NCBI GenBank assembly: GCA_038496675.1
Contig: CM076661.1
Location: 12,924,814 to 12,988,813 of the forward strand
DNA: 64,000 nt
Source of the DNA: Rachycentron canadum
Taxonomy: Eukaryota; Chordata; Actinopteri; Carangiformes; Rachycentridae
Direction: 5' to 3'
Notes under the pieces: generated by a model
The model's database searches: none
Seen by the model: only the letters and a program-made list of their open reading frames with translations
Told to the model about the DNA's origin: nothing
In this document: piece by piece, positions 61,601-64,000 of the stretch
Position numbering within the stretch: the first letter of the stretch is position 1
Layout of the letters: each line of letters starts with the position of its first letter
Made by a program: the position numbers and the translations under genes

Positions 61601-64000
61601 CGATCATCCTGACCAGAGGAGATCTGCCTGGAAACTCCCTGCGCTACTTGTACTACTGCCAGGGTGTACGGCCTGATGTGCGCCTGGTTGATCAGGAGGT
61701 CAGAGCTTTTGATTTCTTTGCTGTCTTGTCAAGATGGTTCTCATTGAAGTTTTTATATTTGATACATATTAAATGTAAGAATTAAAAGTGTCTTAAGAAA
61801 GTTAAGGAAAAGTTCCCTCTGAACACAGAGGGTTGTAGTAGTATTGTTAAGAGTTGTAGTAGTATTATAAACTTGTATACTTGATGTAAAAGTAAGAAAT
61901 CTTGGTGGCTGACCAGAAGAACACAGAACTGACAATTATCGTATTGTATTGAAATTTAAATTCTTGGTTCTCCATGTTATATACTGAAAAACTGTATGTA
62001 TGATGGATTAGAAAAGGAGAAAGTAAAGGAAGATGTTTTTGGGCAAATGGCATTGTGTCTCTGGTGTGTGATAACGAACTGAAATTCATACAAATTACAT
62101 ACATTACAGCCTGATGTCCAGACGTTTCATGTTGACTTTCTGCTTTGGATACATAGTCACTCTGTAGATCATAAGTTTATATATCTCAATCAACGTCACA
62201 ATCATAAGACCCATTAGGTCAGCAATGTAATGGTACAAAGGAAAACAAGAGCCCCCAACTTTAAATTCTTAAGTAAAAATAAAACCTCTAGTAAAAGCCA
62301 TTAAAGTAGTAAGTTCTTTACTTCACATGATTTGCATACTGTAGTATTTCTTTAACTGATAATTACAATGAATACAAAGACTTAAACGTTGTTGGCGGTA
62401 CGCTTTCTTCTTTCTAGATGATGACATACACTTGGTACGTGGTCAAGCTGGCGCAGCACCACCCTGGGATCCACTTTCCCGGCCGCTGGTGGGATCCAGT
62501 CCACCCTGAGGAGAAAGACACCTTCAATCTAGAGCAGTTTCTGTCCCACAACACACAGTGAGTCACCAGAGAGAGAAGAGGAAGAGCAGACAGGGAATAA
62601 AGGGTTGGTCTAAAAAGATGAATAGAATGATGTTCAATGGAGAAAGTGTGAGGGCAACAATGGTTCAAGTAAAACAAGTGGGTGATCTAATGAGGCAGAG
62701 ATCAGTGGGATGGTCGACACATTGGTGAGTGCAGAGATAAGATAAGCTCACAGAACTGTTGAGACCATAAAAGGAGTTTGATGAACTACAGACGTCAACT
62801 AATCTACTTGATTTGATTAAATAGTCTCTGGTAGCTGCTCCCTGCTCCCACATTCACTCCCCTAGGAGGAACTGAGACCAGGAACTGGCAGGAGTCCTGT
62901 TAATACCAACACCACCAGGGGGCAGTGTTTGCCAGGCCAACATGTCTGTCTCTCAGTGGGGCAACACTGACCTGTGGGATTAACCCTCAGGGCTCGAGCT
63001 GTTGGTGAGCAGCACTGGGCTAAAGGGAAACTAGAAGGTGTTGTGATGTGAGGACATGTGTGTAATCATGCTGTTCTGTGTGTCTTATCATCAACAGTCA
63101 CCTGGAGATCATAACTGAGGACATGAGCAAGCCTCTATCTGATTGTTTGTATCTGTTTTTCTGTAGAAGGGACGTTTTTGCCTGTATTGGGCTCTCTGAT
63201 GGAGACCCAAGCTGGGAGCATAGCTTCTCTCGCTGGCCCATGGGTGTGTGTGACTACTTAGTGCCAGTTCAGAGGCAGTTTCACCCTGAAGAATGGGCTC
63301 ATCGCACTCGCAACATGTACAACTGGAGCGAACCACACAACAGGTGAAAACACTGATAAAAACAATTACATCTCAAATGGCTTCCAGGTAAAAAAAAAAA
63401 AAAAAAAAGAAATCTTCTTAGTCCATACTGACTGAGAGTATCTGATGTATTCTGTATCAGCTTGTTGCAGCTACTCATTGAGGTTATATTATGTTTGTTT
63501 TTCCAATGAAAAACTTTTAGATGTCATGTGCATAATTTTATACACATTTTGCAATACAAATTCAGCCATATTTTTTATAGACATATGCTATTTTTGGAAA
63601 CTTAAAACTATGGGTATGAAAAAACAGTATGTCACACTGCTGAGTTTGCAGGATGTCATTTTTGGAGACCTACTGTTGGTCAAGAAAATAATTTAATCCT
63701 TTGGTAGATTTTAAGCAACTCATGAGCTTTACAAACTAGAAAAAATTATTTAGAGGATATAATAAACCCCAACAAATTAGTCATCATCATGTATTTTATC
63801 ACCAAGAGAATCTCTCATCTCACTGTGGCCTTCAGTTATCCTTCCACAGACTCCACAAAGCTTCACTCAGTGAGGATCTCTGTTCTCCAAACAGTGATCC
63901 AGCTCTTTGGGAATTCAACCAGAGCAAGACATTAGGCCCTCAGCCATTTGAAATGAGACTGAAGATGAAAAATAATGAGTTTCTTATTGCGTTTTGTCAA
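42993..64000 (+). CDS. tmem260: TMEM260 protein O-mannosyltransferase, 5' part (14 exons)
   Basis: Multi-pass ER membrane protein; the human protein O-mannosylates IPT domains of plexins, MET and RON. Exons: 42993-43101, 46267-46298, 47842-47993, 56359-56536, 56646-56759, 57078-57257, 57371-57411, 58751-58837, 59927-60035, 60374-60546, 61527-61698, 62418-62557, 63167-63343 and 63895 to beyond 64000. Phases join for 590 codons; human TMEM260 is 707 aa, so roughly 115 residues and the stop lie outside. The start is the first in-frame ATG and sits just before the first hydrophobic segment. Landmarks are VPGGDSGELITTACELGVAH (acidic first lumenal loop, GGDSGE at residues 33-38), SRLSWQWSMVAEVFTLNN, GLCNQHT, YLPISSYLNTARWSWGDQTT, LFFAWRANLDISRPLLLGVVERFWLQSD, LTRGDLPGNSLRYLYYC, DGDPSWE and MYNWSEPHNR. 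The last exon fragment is more diverged and less certain. Confidence 0.95.
43102..46266 (+). other. tmem260: tmem260 intron 1
   Basis: A 3.2-kb intron splitting the glycine codon of the GGDSGE motif. Carries GCTAGC/TAGCTAA words at its start (43109-43124) and a perfect hairpin at 45140-45189. Overlapping open frames at 44037-44444 are not supported as genes. Confidence 0.8.
45140..45189. repeat. Perfect short hairpin in tmem260 intron 1
   Basis: Arms AGCAACAGAAGATAGC (45147-45162) and GCTATCTTCTGTTGCT (45167-45182) are exact reverse complements around a 4-base AACA loop. With two G-T pairs the stem extends to 23 bp (45140-45162 with 45167-45189). Confidence 0.9.
46267..46298 (+). CDS. tmem260: tmem260 32-nt microexon
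   Basis: Encodes the end of GGDSG and ELITTACELG, part of the conserved first lumenal loop that in this glycosyltransferase type holds the acidic catalytic motif. Both splice sites are consensus (CCACAG before, GTAAGT after) and the phase fits both neighbours. Skipping it would shift the frame. Confidence 0.9.
46299..47841 (+). other. tmem260: tmem260 intron 2
   Basis: A 1.5-kb intron. The part at 47200-47345 is complex, non-repetitive sequence that may be regulatory. No exon recognised. Confidence 0.7.
52698..52736. repeat. TA-CA compound microsatellite
   Basis: Short (TA)n (52698-52710) followed directly by (CA)13 (52711-52736). Confidence 0.9.
52870..52950. repeat. TG-TA compound microsatellite
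   Basis: About 22 TG units (52870-52914) followed by about 18 TA units to 52950. Its reverse complement has the same order as the repeat 134 bp upstream. Confidence 0.92.
54374..54397. repeat. TG-rich microsatellite
   Basis: Interrupted (TG)n in tmem260 intron 3. Confidence 0.75.
55584..55668. repeat. CT-rich microsatellite tract
   Basis: Interrupted (CT)n tract of about 85 bp; the surrounding 150 bp are also almost pure pyrimidine on this strand. Confidence 0.9.
56039..56064. repeat. T26 homopolymer
   Basis: Uninterrupted T run about 300 bp before tmem260 exon 4. Confidence 0.9.
57412..58750 (+). other. tmem260: tmem260 intron 7 (1.3 kb)
   Basis: Begins with a 21-base T run (57429-57449). 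Later parts (57860-58090 and 58560-58660) are complex, GC-balanced and non-repetitive, unlike the A/T-rich short introns nearby. Confidence 0.7.
58838..59926 (+). other. tmem260: tmem260 intron 8 (1.1 kb)
   Basis: Contains a complex stretch at 59130-59275 (TAATTTATTACAG, then a GC-richer block). No coding exon supported. Confidence 0.7.
60036..60373 (+). other. tmem260: tmem260 intron 9 with CAA repeat
   Basis: A 338-bp intron holding an A-rich (CAA)n/(ACA)n repeat at about 60280-60318. Confidence 0.8.
60547..61526 (+). other. tmem260: tmem260 intron 10 (1 kb)
   Basis: First half is A/T-rich; the second half (61090-61330) is complex and contains CTTTGATCAAGG (61235-61246), a TCF/LEF-type site in palindromic arrangement. 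Confidence 0.65.
61699..63166 (+). other. tmem260: tmem260 introns 11 and 12
   Basis: Intron 11 is 61699-62417 and intron 12 is 62558-63166, with exon 12 between them. Intron 11 is A/T-rich with nothing recognised. The last 69 bases of intron 12 stay open in the coding frame behind a good alternative acceptor. Confidence 0.8.
63344..63894 (+). other. tmem260: tmem260 intron 13
   Basis: A 551-bp intron with an A19 run (63390-63408). The acceptor chosen (AAACAG|T at 63894) gives SDPALWEF, comparable to human FDPSSWES. Confidence 0.65.

Noticed and set aside
1..64000. Complete transposable elements, CRISPR arrays or bacterial-type operons
   Set aside because: No transposase or reverse-transcriptase frame, long terminal repeats or spaced direct repeats were found; all real coding is spliced vertebrate genes.

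Overview
The window is nuclear DNA of a vertebrate, most likely a ray-finned (percomorph-type) teleost fish. The reasons are GT-AG introns of mostly 80-1,500 bp, many CA/TG and TA microsatellites, and four genes whose translated exons match human MSH4, KTN1, PELI2 and TMEM260 exon by exon but clearly diverged. All four genes lie on the + strand. No bacterial-type features, CRISPR arrays, intact transposons, rRNA or tRNA genes were seen. Gene identities come from protein families recalled from memory; no database search was run.

Layout. (1) 1-2,600: the last six coding exons of msh4 (meiotic MutS homologue), with Walker A, Walker B and the C-terminal helical region. (2) 2,820-20,540: ktn1 (kinectin), complete, modelled with 35 coding exons giving 1,287 residues: one N-terminal ER membrane anchor, a Lys/Pro/Ala-rich linker and a very long coiled coil. 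(3) 20,540-23,550: intergenic. (4) 23,550-35,800: peli2 (Pellino E3 ubiquitin ligase), complete, six coding exons, 424 residues, with a long 3' UTR. (5) 35,800-42,550: gene-free, with several stretches that look regulatory. (6) 42,550-64,000: tmem260 (multi-pass ER protein O-mannosyltransferase), first 14 coding exons, about 590 residues; the gene continues past the right edge. Its third intron is 8.4 kb, far longer than its other introns.

The order and orientation ktn1-peli2-tmem260 equals human chromosome 14q22-q23, where OTX2 follows TMEM260. The next gene beyond position 64,000 is therefore predicted to be otx2, and many complex, low-repeat, homeodomain-site-rich stretches between 36.9 and 61.3 kb may be its regulatory elements. 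msh4 lies on a different human chromosome (1p31), so the msh4-ktn1 junction marks a rearrangement between the lineages. The four proteins do not form one pathway; they are neighbours by ancestry.

The most interesting observations are: a repeated exon-triplet (about 69+38+91 nt, fixed phases) that builds the kinectin rod; recurring TTAGCTAAC/GCTAGC-type motifs clustered at the 5' ends of ktn1, peli2 and tmem260; a perfect short hairpin in tmem260 intron 1; mirror-image microsatellites in tmem260 intron 3; and an in-frame alternative acceptor in tmem260. I found no evidence of a wholly new biological system.
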